Source: JALJPB01 sp034111045 (lineage in GTDB: Bacteria > Pseudomonadota > Gammaproteobacteria > Enterobacterales > Alteromonadaceae). Taken from it: a stretch of 64,000 nucleotides of DNA. The notes beneath the pieces are model-generated. The model did no database searches and was not told where the DNA came from. It saw only the letters and a program-made list of their open reading frames with translations. The stretch lies in NCBI GenBank assembly GCA_034111045.1, contig JAWUYA010000005.1, forward strand, positions 1 through 64,000, given 5' to 3'. Positions 1-7,619 of this stretch are shown here, piece after piece (the first letter of the stretch is position 1; every line of letters starts with the position of its first letter). The position numbers and the translations under genes are program-made.

Positions 1-69
1 TTTGTGGTTAATATTAATAAAATAGGGCGAGTTTCTAGCGTTATTTTGTTGGCGTTTTGTCAATCTTGA
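1..69 (+). CDS. possible 3' end of an upstream gene, cut by the window edge
   Basis: Reading from base 1 gives 22 sense codons and then TGA at 67-69; both other plus frames stop within the first 25 bases. The stop lies 23 bases before the photolyase-family start, so this could be the tail of an upstream gene in the same operon. There is too little sequence to name a product, and an open stretch this short can occur by chance. Confidence 0.2.
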   Translation, partial: FVVNINKIGRVSSVILLAFCQS

Positions 70-92
70 ACACTAAATAACAAGGTCAATTA

Positions 93-1643
93 ATGAAGGG
101 AAAACACATCAGACTCATTTTAGGCGATCAGCTTAATCCTAGACACAGTTGGTTTAAAACTGTCGACTCTGATGTCGTGTATCTAATAGCCGAACTTAAT
201 CAAGAAGCGAGCTATACCAAACATCATATTCAAAAGATAACCGCATTTTTTGCTGCTATGGCCCATTTTGCTCAATATCTTGAAAGTAAAGGGCATAGTG
301 TTTGTTACTTAACCTTAGATGATACCGAGCCGTATGAAGATATTAACCAGCTTATTCATGCGATGCTTGCCAGGTATGGCAGTGAAAGTTTTACTTTTCA
401 ACGGCCTGATGAATTTAGGTTGCGAGAGCAATTAACCAGGCTATGGAGTCAGTTAACATTACCTATAGATGAAGCTGATAGCGAACATTTTTTATTACCT
501 TTTGATGAGTTACCTAGTCACTTTACAGCGAAAACACACGTCACAATGGAAAACTTTTATCGTTATATGCGAAAGCGCTTTTCTATTTTAATGGCGGGAG
601 AAAAGCCGGTTGGAGGTGCATGGAATTTTGACAGCAATAATCGTCAATCATTTAAAAAAGCAGATCTTAAATTTATCCCCAAACCTCTTACCTTCGATAA
701 CAATGCGGAGGCTTATTTACTACGTATAGAAAAACACGGTATTAAAACCATAGGAAATGCGGTAGTAAGTATTTCTTATCCCATTAATCGTCAACAATCC
801 TTGGCATTGCTCGATTATTTTTGTGATAACCAACTTGTTAACTTTGGCAATTTTCAAGACGCGATGACTGCAGCGTCACCTTATGCTTGGAGTTTATATC
901 ACTCTCGTCTTAGCTTTTCACTCAACTGTAAAATGCTAAGCCCAATGGAAGTGATTCAAACAGCGGTTAATAGTTATCAACATTCAGAGGGGAAAATTAG
1001 CCTTGCCCAAATAGAGGGGTTTGTTAGACAGATTCTCGGCTGGCGAGAGTATGTCAGAGGGATGTATTGGATTAATATGCCTAACTATGTAGAACAAAAT
1101 TTTTTCGATGCTAACCGACACTTACCTGCTTGGTTTTGGAACGGTGATACTAAAATGGATTGTTTAAAAAGTGCGATTTCACAATCACTTGAACATGCCT
1201 ATGCCCACCATATCCAACGATTGATGATCACAGGAAATTTTGCTTTACTGGCAGGGATAACACCTAGCCAAGTAGGTGAGTGGTACTTAGGTATTTACAT
1301 AGACGCCATTGAATGGGTGGAATTACCCAATACCCGCGGCATGGCACTTTTTGCTGACGGAGGGTGGATTGCAACCAAACCCTATGCTGCCAGTGGGAAT
1401 TACGTTAATAAAATGAGTGATTATTGCAAAAACTGCCGTTATAACGTTAAAGAAAAGTTTGGTCTAAACGCCTGCCCATTAAATAGTCTGTACTGGAATT
1501 TCATTGGTGAACACTATGAAAAATTGAAATCAAATCACAGAATGAGCTTCCCTGTTCGTAACTGGGACAAGATGGAGGAAACGCAAAAAATTGCAATTAG
1601 AGAAAAAGCCGCTGAGTTACTCAATAATTTAGATAGCTTATAG
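93..1643 (+). CDS. cryptochrome/photolyase-related protein, iron-sulfur (FeS-BCP/PhrB) class
   Basis: A 516-residue flavoprotein of the deoxyribodipyrimidine-photolyase-related family; characterised members are (6-4) photolyases that use blue light, FAD and a [4Fe-4S] cluster to repair DNA. The N-terminus (RLILGDQLNPRHSWF, about residues 7-21) is typical. The cluster cysteines are visible at C357, C445, C448 and C461; their spacing (88, 3, 13) equals that of Agrobacterium PhrB as I recall it (C350, C438, C441, C454). The His pair of the lesion site is H372-H373 in the motif HHIQRLM. The start is ATG 93; a weak CAAGG-type ribosome site lies about ten bases upstream. It is transcribed toward the convergent amidase. 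Cytoplasmic DNA repair is the family expectation; a photoreceptor role cannot be excluded. Confidence 0.93.
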   Translation: MKGKHIRLILGDQLNPRHSWFKTVDSDVVYLIAELNQEASYTKHHIQKITAFFAAMAHFAQYLESKGHSVCYLTLDDTEPYEDINQLIHAMLARYGSESFTFQRPDEFRLREQLTRLWSQLTLPIDEADSEHFLLPFDELPSHFTAKTHVTMENFYRYMRKRFSILMAGEKPVGGAWNFDSNNRQSFKKADLKFIPKPLTFDNNAEAYLLRIEKHGIKTIGNAVVSISYPINRQQSLALLDYFCDNQLVNFGNFQDAMTAASPYAWSLYHSRLSFSLNCKMLSPMEVIQTAVNSYQHSEGKISLAQIEGFVRQILGWREYVRGMYWINMPNYVEQNFFDANRHLPAWFWNGDTKMDCLKSAISQSLEHAYAHHIQRLMITGNFALLAGITPSQVGEWYLGIYIDAIEWVELPNTRGMALFADGGWIATKPYAASGNYVNKMSDYCKNCRYNVKEKFGLNACPLNSLYWNFIGEHYEKLKSNHRMSFPVRNWDKMEETQKIAIREKAAELLNNLDSL

Positions 1644-1857
1644 TGCTGCATCATTACGCCATTGCACCATTTCCATGGTTCAAGTGGTTAACAGCATATT
1701 AAATGTAAATAATTATCAGCTTATCTTGTGCCGTCTTTATTGAGTTTAAGGCGTGAAGGAGTTAGTGGTCGCTCAACAACGCATTTAAAACGTCGAAGTA
1801 AAAATATCACTAAAGGCTATGTTCAACATTATATTTTGCCTATTTACATTGACGAGA

Positions 1858-3510
1858 CTAAAACGCTGTATAAGGTTTCATCGCTTTTCTAACATCAGCT
1901 ATGTCTTCGGCACTCTTCAAATATTGTGGATTGAGCCGCCGTTTAGATTGTTGCTCATAAGCATATGCATAGGCCAGTATTTCAGCATCAGTATTGTTAC
2001 CGCCAATAAAAGATATGCCGACAGAAAGAAAGCTAATTCCACCCATAGGAACCGTTGCATGAGGATAACCAGCTTGTGCGGCATAAGAACCAAATCCTGG
2101 CCAGCTCTTTGGCCATATATCACCGTTAATCGAATCAACTCTCGATACAACAGGCCCCGATGGCGCAATTAACAGGCTAACATTATGTATGTTTAATAGC
2201 TGATCAATGCCTTCTTTACGGGTTGTTCTTTGGACTAATTCAACGGCGTCTTTATAATCAGCACTTTTAAGGTTATCGATCGTTTGCGTGGCGATAAATA
2301 TACTTTGGTCAAACAGCGCCAACTCAATGTCAGCATGGGTTTTATTGAAAGCAATCAGTTCGTTAAGGTTACGAGTTTTAACCTGAGTGGGAGATGTTGA
2401 TGCGAGATACGCATTGAGTCCTTGTTTAAATTCATACTTTAATAAATCATAACCTCGTTGGCCAAATCCTTCGGGTGAATCGGGTCGTTCATTAATATCA
2501 ATCAGGATAGCACCAGCGGCGACTAAATCGTTTAGTGCCCTATCAAAATGTTGCCGAATTGGCTTTGAACTACCTCTGGCAAACTTTAATACACCAACAC
2601 GTATACCCTTGAGTGCATCGTTATTGAGTTTTGCTGTGTAATCTACATCAGGTGTTGTGGTTGCCATGGCATTCATCATCATTGCCGCACCCATCACACT
2701 TTTAGTCATTGGACCTGCGGTATCTTGAGAAACTGAAATAGGTATAATATATTGCTGCGGAACAATGCCAACACTTGGTTTAAATCCTACAACTCCATTG
2801 GCATTGGCTGGACAAATAATCGAGCCATTGGTCTCGGTGCCAACGGTTGCAGATGCCAGTGATGCAGCGGTGGCAGCGCCAGAACCAGAGCTTGAACCAC
2901 AAGGATTGCGATCCAACATATGCGGATTTTTTACCTGCCCACCCAAAGCTGACCAGCCGCTCATTGAGCCTTCCGAGCGCATATTAGCCCATTGACTGAG
3001 ATTTGTTTTACCGAGAATAATCGCACCTTGAGCCCGTAATCCGGCAACAAGCGGACTGTCACGACCTGTGACGTTGTATTTAAGAGCAAGCGCCCCTGCC
3101 GTAGTAGCCAAATTATCTTTAGACTCAATATTATCCTTTAATAAGATAGGAACACCATGTAGAGCGCTTTTTACCTCGCCTGCACTGCGTTGAATGTCTA
3201 ACTCTCTGGCTATATCGAGAGCATTAGGGTTAATCGATAAAACAGCTTGTAATGTTGGGCCGTTTTTGTCCACTGCATTAATTCGCTCAAGATAAAGCTG
3301 TACCAGTTTTTCAGAGGTGAGGTCGCCTTTATTTAGCGCATCAACAATTTCTGGTAATGATTTAGCGAGTATACCCGTGGCCCTGTCTTTATTAATACCA
3401 GATGCAAGTGTTGCTTGTTGAGTTGATTTTGTTTGGGGTGAACAGCCTGCAAGAGTTATGGCAGTGGTGACAATAGTAATAACTAACACTTGTATCGAAT
3501 GATTTATCAA
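1858..3510 (-). CDS. amidase-signature family lipoprotein
   Basis: A 550-residue amidase-signature hydrolase (GatA/AmiE-like fold). Residues 1-22 are a lipoprotein signal with lipobox LAGC and lipidated C23, so the enzyme should be anchored outside the cytoplasm, unlike GatA. The Ser-cisSer-Lys triad reads as K125 (ILLKDNIES), S206 in the CGSSSGSGAA loop and S230 in GTETNGSI; the S206-S230 spacing matches GatA. The start is TTG 3510, supported by AAGGGG placed six bases upstream; no ATG gives the full signal peptide. The substrate is unknown: the family hydrolyses amides, and secreted members act on peptide amides or aryl-amides. It stands alone, convergent with the photolyase-family gene. 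Confidence 0.9.
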   Translation of the reverse strand: MINHSIQVLVITIVTTAITLAGCSPQTKSTQQATLASGINKDRATGILAKSLPEIVDALNKGDLTSEKLVQLYLERINAVDKNGPTLQAVLSINPNALDIARELDIQRSAGEVKSALHGVPILLKDNIESKDNLATTAGALALKYNVTGRDSPLVAGLRAQGAIILGKTNLSQWANMRSEGSMSGWSALGGQVKNPHMLDRNPCGSSSGSGAATAASLASATVGTETNGSIICPANANGVVGFKPSVGIVPQQYIIPISVSQDTAGPMTKSVMGAAMMMNAMATTTPDVDYTAKLNNDALKGIRVGVLKFARGSSKPIRQHFDRALNDLVAAGAILIDINERPDSPEGFGQRGYDLLKYEFKQGLNAYLASTSPTQVKTRNLNELIAFNKTHADIELALFDQSIFIATQTIDNLKSADYKDAVELVQRTTRKEGIDQLLNIHNVSLLIAPSGPVVSRVDSINGDIWPKSWPGFGSYAAQAGYPHATVPMGGISFLSVGISFIGGNNTDAEILAYAYAYEQQSKRRLNPQYLKSAEDIADVRKAMKPYTAF

Positions 3511-3912
3511 AATAGACCCCTTGACTATGGCTACAAGCTAATCAAATACATTGATTTATGCAAGTAAAATTAATACTGTTTTATTCGACTTCAATTTTGT
3601 TTTATTATTACGTTACTCAACTCGCTAAAATAGAAAACTTTGGGGTGGCGCGATAAAACCAATAAATAACTTCAAAAGTGATTAATAAATATAATGGCCT
3701 AATAACGCTTAATATAGAAGGCCAAAATTGAGTAAAGTGTTGATGGACTTATGATACTTGACTCGACGCCTTATAAGTTACTTTTAACGACAATAAATTT
3801 ATCCGCAATTACCAGAGAAAATACGCCATTTGCCAAGCGACTAGTCTTTAAGGGAATGTTTGATAGAGTGGGATTCGAGCACAGCGATAAGCTATGCTCG
3901 AGTGGGTAAGTG
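3511..3912. other. intergenic region of 402 bases with a small hairpin
   Basis: It separates the amidase 5' end from the VOC gene 3' end, so it should hold the amidase promoter. A hairpin at 3876-3900 (10-base arms with one mismatch, loop GATAA) follows the VOC gene on the minus strand but lacks a clear U-tract. A plus-strand ATG frame of 52 codons (3751-3909) is present; it resembles nothing I know and has no convincing ribosome site, so it is not called as a gene. Confidence 0.5.
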
Positions 3913-4284
3913 TTAACCGAAGTGGTTGAAAACAATTTTATTACCGTCGAAGTCACGGAAATAAGCACCATAAAACACGTCAGGAATACGTTGTCCTGGG
4001 TTGCCATCACAGGTTGCTCCTAATGCTATTGCCTTGTGATACATTTCATCGCACTTTTCTTTTGAACCTGGAGCAATAGCTAGCATATTGCCATTACCAC
4101 AGTTTTGCACTTCATTGTTATATGGGGTACAAATAGCCAACATAGGTTCCTTCATACTTTTACCAATAAATATGATGCGTTCCATTTTTATCAGGGTTTT
4201 CGCACCGAGGGGGGCTAATAGTTCATTGTAAAAGGCTTCTGATTTATCTAAATCGGTTACACCGATAGTTACATAGCTGAGCAT
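3913..4284 (-). CDS. VOC (glyoxalase/bleomycin-resistance) family protein
   Basis: A single-domain, 123-residue vicinal-oxygen-chelate protein. It begins MLSYVTIGVTDLDKSEAFYN and ends with GAYFRDFDGNKIVFNHFG, both classic for the beta-alpha-beta-beta-beta repeats of this superfamily. E. coli-type glyoxalase I has a different motif set, so the substrate remains open; most such small proteins act as dimers on metal-bound small molecules. The ATG start is preceded by AAGGAA about six bases upstream. It is followed by the hairpin at 3876-3900 and lies downstream of, but 199 bases away from, the J-domain cluster. Cytoplasmic. Confidence 0.88.
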   Translation of the reverse strand: MLSYVTIGVTDLDKSEAFYNELLAPLGAKTLIKMERIIFIGKSMKEPMLAICTPYNNEVQNCGNGNMLAIAPGSKEKCDEMYHKAIALGATCDGNPGQRIPDVFYGAYFRDFDGNKIVFNHFG

Positions 4285-4483
4285 GTTATTTCCTTTGTCA
4301 TTATATTAAAAATTCGTTTATTTAAATCATCTTAATATATTTAATCATATTAATAAATGTCAGTAAAAAGCTTATGAGGTGATGATTGGTTAACATTGTA
4401 GCAAAGCATCAAAGGGATGAGTTCAATAGAGCCCATTATAGTAGAGTTGCTTATTACTTTTTAAATAACCTCACTTTACGATA

Positions 4484-5404
4484 TTATTGAACGTCAGGCC
4501 TTAAATAAGCGATATCATCCTCATCATCAGCATGAAAGTCGTACCCTCCCTCAAAATCTTCATTCAACTCATTAGCAACCGTTAGTGAAAGTTCTAATAT
4601 TTCTTGAATATATATTCCAATATCAACTTGTTGATTAATGATGCCCTTTAACTCACTGAAATCTAATAACCCGATCTCTTGCAAATACGTTTGAGTTAAT
4701 GGCGGTAGTTGGTCGGTAAAGCTTTCGATGCAAGTGTCGACTTTAGCAAGCAGTGAATCTTTATTCGTCTCAGTGAGGTATGTACTCAACTGCTGATATA
4801 AACTATTGGTGAATATTTTTCTGTCACAATCAATGAGAAGTAAGGCAATGGCGCTATTCAGAAATTTCTGTAATTCAAAAAGTAAAACCTCTTCATCATG
4901 ATCAATAAGCACGGTGCTTGCACCATAGGTTGTGGCGATACTTTTATAAACGTTTAAAAGCATTGCACTTTTATTACCTTCCCTCATTAATGCCGCATGC
5001 ATATGGCTTATATCAGAAGTATCATTGATTGCTAAGGCATAATTGACGATAGAGGTCTCTTCAAAGTATGAGGGGGATATATCCTTTAATTGCATGTATT
5101 TTGCCCAGCCGGCTCTAAAACAATAGACAACACCTTGATTTTTTATAATACCTTTTGCTTTTTCTGTATCGTTATCACAAAGTGATAATAAACCTAAATT
5201 ACTCATTCCAAGGACAATTTCACAGCCTTTTTTGATTTGATCGGCATAAATTATCGACAAATTATCAGCAGCTATTCTCAAAGACATATCGGATAATTGT
5301 TGTTTAGTTTTATGGATAAATTCTGGCGTGAAATAGCCTTCACTTTCTCCGTCTTTTAAAACTAAAAGAAGAAACGGATGACGTCTTAACTGTGCAATTT
5401 TCAT
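4484..5404 (-). CDS. uncharacterised 306-residue protein, last gene of the J-domain cluster
   Basis: No family recognised. The protein is soluble, with no signal peptide or membrane helix, and appears mostly alpha-helical. It opens with a basic stretch (KIAQLRRHPF) and closes with an acidic tail (HADDEDDIAYLRPDVQ, about 291-306). The mid part has a GCEIVLGMSNLGLL segment and scattered cysteines without a metal-binding spacing. ATG start with AGGAT upstream. It lies 60 bases after the 215-residue gene and is read in the same direction, so it is probably the last cistron of a four-gene unit. The company of a J-domain protein hints at Hsp70-linked assembly or turnover, but the sequence itself does not show this. 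Confidence 0.75.
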   Translation of the reverse strand: MKIAQLRRHPFLLLVLKDGESEGYFTPEFIHKTKQQLSDMSLRIAADNLSIIYADQIKKGCEIVLGMSNLGLLSLCDNDTEKAKGIIKNQGVVYCFRAGWAKYMQLKDISPSYFEETSIVNYALAINDTSDISHMHAALMREGNKSAMLLNVYKSIATTYGASTVLIDHDEEVLLFELQKFLNSAIALLLIDCDRKIFTNSLYQQLSTYLTETNKDSLLAKVDTCIESFTDQLPPLTQTYLQEIGLLDFSELKGIINQQVDIGIYIQEILELSLTVANELNEDFEGGYDFHADDEDDIAYLRPDVQ

Positions 5405-5464
5405 TGATGGATCCTAATCATTTAACGTTGTTCATGTCGGTTATATATAATAGTTTTTAAAAAG

Positions 5465-6112
5465 TCACAGTGGTGCAAACATATCATCGGTATCGATTTC
5501 AATGGCAGTCACCCTTTGTTTATTGGCATTTTGTTTTAAGGTTGTTTCAATGTTTTCTAATGTACCATTGGTACTTACTTCCATGACTTCACGATAGGCT
5601 TCTTCGTTTAACGATTTTATTTTCATTAACAGTTCTTCAATACTACCCGATGTTTGCTCTTCATCTTCTTCTAATTCCGAAAAGTCATGACCGACAAAAG
5701 GTAAAGATAAGTATAAAAGACCAAAATCATCCTCTACAATGGTTTTCAATACTTCCAGTTGTTTTTCTTCATCATCAGAAGAAAGGAAAATTTGTGCTAA
5801 TAAGCTGTGTGCTTCCGTTTGTGCACAAAACACGTGGTTTTCATCCATATTTTGCCAATATGAGGGTTCAACATTTAATAGTTGCTTTATTGAGTCGGCA
5901 TCCATCAACCATGTGGCAATTGACGGGATGGTGGCGTCGTGCTCTCTAACAATTTTAGCGACGGTCAATATATCCATTTCTGTCAAGACCGCAAGCATGG
6001 TCTCATCGCCTTGTTCAGAGGCGATTGCTTCTAATGAGGTTCCCGCGCGTCTGCCGCTATGCTGTGCTTGTTCAATAATATCGCTAGCAAGAATTAGTGC
6101 ATTTTTTGTCAA
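5465..6112 (-). CDS. uncharacterised acidic 215-residue protein in the J-domain cluster
   Basis: No family recognised. The protein is strongly acidic, helical and cytoplasmic by composition, with acidic runs around residues 150-160 (ELEEDEEQ) and near the C-terminus (IDTDDMFAPL). There are no transmembrane segments or catalytic motifs. The start is TTG 6112, supported by AAGGA six bases upstream; no in-frame ATG fits better. It lies 80 bases downstream of the 153-residue gene and 60 bases upstream of the 306-residue gene on the same strand. Plausible roles are adaptor or client of the neighbouring J protein; this is inference only. Confidence 0.72.
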   Translation of the reverse strand: MTKNALILASDIIEQAQHSGRRAGTSLEAIASEQGDETMLAVLTEMDILTVAKIVREHDATIPSIATWLMDADSIKQLLNVEPSYWQNMDENHVFCAQTEAHSLLAQIFLSSDDEEKQLEVLKTIVEDDFGLLYLSLPFVGHDFSELEEDEEQTSGSIEELLMKIKSLNEEAYREVMEVSTNGTLENIETTLKQNANKQRVTAIEIDTDDMFAPL

Positions 6113-6192
6113 AGTGATTCCTTAAAACTTATATTGTTATTGAGTATACTCATTAATGAGTAAATTAAGCGTTTATATATTTGCTATACCCC

Positions 6193-6654
6193 CTAGTAAT
6201 TCTCATCATAGTTAGTAGCGTCATAATCATCGAGCTGTTCGTGTTCAACTTCTTCGGCTTTTAAAGGCGTTGTATCATAACCGTTATAAAAATGAATGAG
6301 CAAAATAGCCGTTTTTAAGTCTTGTTCTGCGTGGGTCATTATTTCAGTAATACAGGCCCTAGCCTCGGAGTGCACACCGACAAAAGGTTTGACTTCACTC
6401 CAAGACGGTTCGGATGTAAGCTCTGTTTTAGCTAGGTTTTTGCTGTCAATTTTAACCTTGGTTGATATCGCCATGGCTAGTTGATCAATCATGCCATTGA
6501 ATAATAAAGGCATTTGTTTTAATTGTTCGAATAAATTTGATAAATAATTTGATAATAAATCAGGATTTTCAGGATCAGTTAATGAGGTCATATTCTCTAA
6601 ATACATAGAAAAATCATCAGCTAAATACTCAGGTAAACTTTGTTCAGGTTGCAT
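6193..6654 (-). CDS. uncharacterised acidic 153-residue protein in the J-domain cluster
   Basis: No family recognised. A small acidic protein with a predicted helical first half and a tail rich in Asp, Glu and Tyr (residues about 136-153, ending DDYDATNYDENY). No signal peptide, membrane segment or cysteine pair. ATG start with AGGAAA about seven bases upstream. It is the second gene of the minus-strand unit, 58 bases after the J-domain gene. The acidic tails of this and the other two unknowns are a shared trait of the cluster. Confidence 0.7.
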   Translation of the reverse strand: MQPEQSLPEYLADDFSMYLENMTSLTDPENPDLLSNYLSNLFEQLKQMPLLFNGMIDQLAMAISTKVKIDSKNLAKTELTSEPSWSEVKPFVGVHSEARACITEIMTHAEQDLKTAILLIHFYNGYDTTPLKAEEVEHEQLDDYDATNYDENY

Positions 6655-6712
6655 TCATTGTTTCCTAGTCGGGAGTATAACGAAAAGTCTAATAAAGGGT
6701 CTCAGTGAAAGC

Positions 6713-6973
6713 CTAGTTGATAGCACTGTGCCAAAATGCATCAGCAATTTCTCGAGGATCTGTTATTACGGTATAGTTGTTTTTTAAGTATAAAGCGCGT
6801 TTTTTTGGATCAGAGATAACATCATAAGCCTGTTGAATTAATTGAAATTTTTCTTTGGCCTCGGCGCTCTCATTTCTATCAGGGTGATATTTATTAGCGA
6901 GTTTCCGATAGGCTTTTTTAATCTCGATGGTCGTCGATATTCTGCTTACAGCTAATTGTTCAAAATAATCCAT
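6713..6973 (-). CDS. minimal J-domain (DnaJ-like) co-chaperone
   Basis: An 86-residue protein that is almost only a J-domain: helix II (EIKKAYRKLANKYHPDRN) carries the HPD motif at H30-P31-D32, and helix III (KFQLIQQAYDVISDPKKRALY) follows. The HPD loop stimulates DnaK ATPase in all known J proteins. There is no G/F region, zinc domain or C-terminal substrate domain, so client choice must come from its tail (about residues 68-86) or from partners. It is the first gene of a four-gene minus-strand unit whose other products are unknown acidic proteins, which makes them candidate clients or co-factors. ATG start; the AAAGG upstream is rather distant (about 13 bases). Confidence 0.88.
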   Translation of the reverse strand: MDYFEQLAVSRISTTIEIKKAYRKLANKYHPDRNESAEAKEKFQLIQQAYDVISDPKKRALYLKNNYTVITDPREIADAFWHSAIN

Positions 6974-7050
6974 AAACTTATTATTACCTTTTGCTGGACA
7001 ACTTAAAAATGACTGTTGATATACTTGCGGTAATTCTACCTACGAAATGA

Positions 7051-7509
7051 CAATATTTACATCATTATGTATGGTTATTTGTCGTTTATAAAAGAGGTCT
7101 TGGTGTTAATAATGATTTTGCCGGTATTGCCAACCATACAACGTGTACTTATTTAAGTGGCCAAACAGCTGGTAAGCTGTTTAATATCTCTTTATCCCAA
7201 TACATAAGTACAGACTCAATTACTGGTTTATTAAATAGGCGAGAGTTGCGAGCACAGGCAAAAAAGTGATTCATCAAGCGGCAAGATATTGATCACCATT
7301 TGCATTATTGTCTATCGATGTGGTTTTTTTAAAGGTATTAACGATACATAGGCTCATCAAGCAGGAGGTAGGTACTAATAAAAGGGGCCAATATACTAAC
7401 CGAAGCGCGAAAACGAATGATATAGTGGCAAAATTTGGAGGGCGATGCGTTTATAATGTTATTGCCAGATTTTGATACGCCACTCCAATTACCTGACAAC
7501 GGGCGTTAA
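7051..7509 (+). pseudogene. decayed GGDEF-domain (diguanylate cyclase) gene relic
   Basis: The gap before katG is the wreck of a diguanylate cyclase gene on the plus strand. Frame 1 reads ISTDSITGLLNRRELRAQ (7204-7257), the start of a GGDEF domain (D-x-LTGLxNRR), and then hits TGA at 7267. Frame 2 next gives FFKGIND at 7325-7345, the usual DxFKxxND segment, followed by TAG in place of the expected Tyr and then AHQAG. Frame 3 gives NDIVAKFG (7416-7439), and one extra G shifts back to frame 1 for GDAFIMLLPDFDTPLQ, the signature loop with Glu replaced by Ala, ending TAA 7507-7509. Several frameshifts and stops mean it cannot make a working enzyme. The upstream open part (7051-7203) would be the remains of the sensory half. 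Confidence 0.85.
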
Positions 7510-7524
7510 GAATCCAAAAGTTAG

Positions 7525-7549
7525 GGCGCAATTGAATATCTATTGCGCC
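7525..7549 (-). terminator. putative terminator hairpin after katG
   Basis: Arms GGCGCAAT (7525-7532) and ATTGCGCC (7542-7549) pair perfectly over a nine-base loop, about 75 bases past the katG stop on the minus strand. The following minus-strand bases contain only a short TTTT run, so termination may be modest. The hairpin overlies sequence just past the end of the GGDEF relic. Confidence 0.45.
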
Positions 7550-7619
7550 GCTATCACTTATTTTGAATTGATAGTTTTAATGGTCAATAGTCGCTATTTA
7601 GGTTGATGACAATTTAAAC

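Noticed and set aside
1710..1884. Open plus-strand stretch of more than 50 codons between the photolyase-family gene and the amidase, running into the amidase 3' end
   Set aside because: No ATG start or ribosome site, opposite to the amidase reading direction, and no recognisable family; most likely chance or very old debris.
1819..2172. 117-codon plus-strand frame over the amidase 3' end
   Set aside because: Lies antisense within the amidase coding sequence, with unusual Arg/Cys-rich composition and no family resemblance.
3876..3900. Hairpin after the VOC gene as an intrinsic terminator
   Set aside because: The stem is good but neither side carries a U-tract, so I did not list it as a terminator.
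3751..3909. 52-codon plus-strand frame in the gap upstream of the amidase
   Set aside because: No ribosome site, no recognisable motif, and it stands alone.
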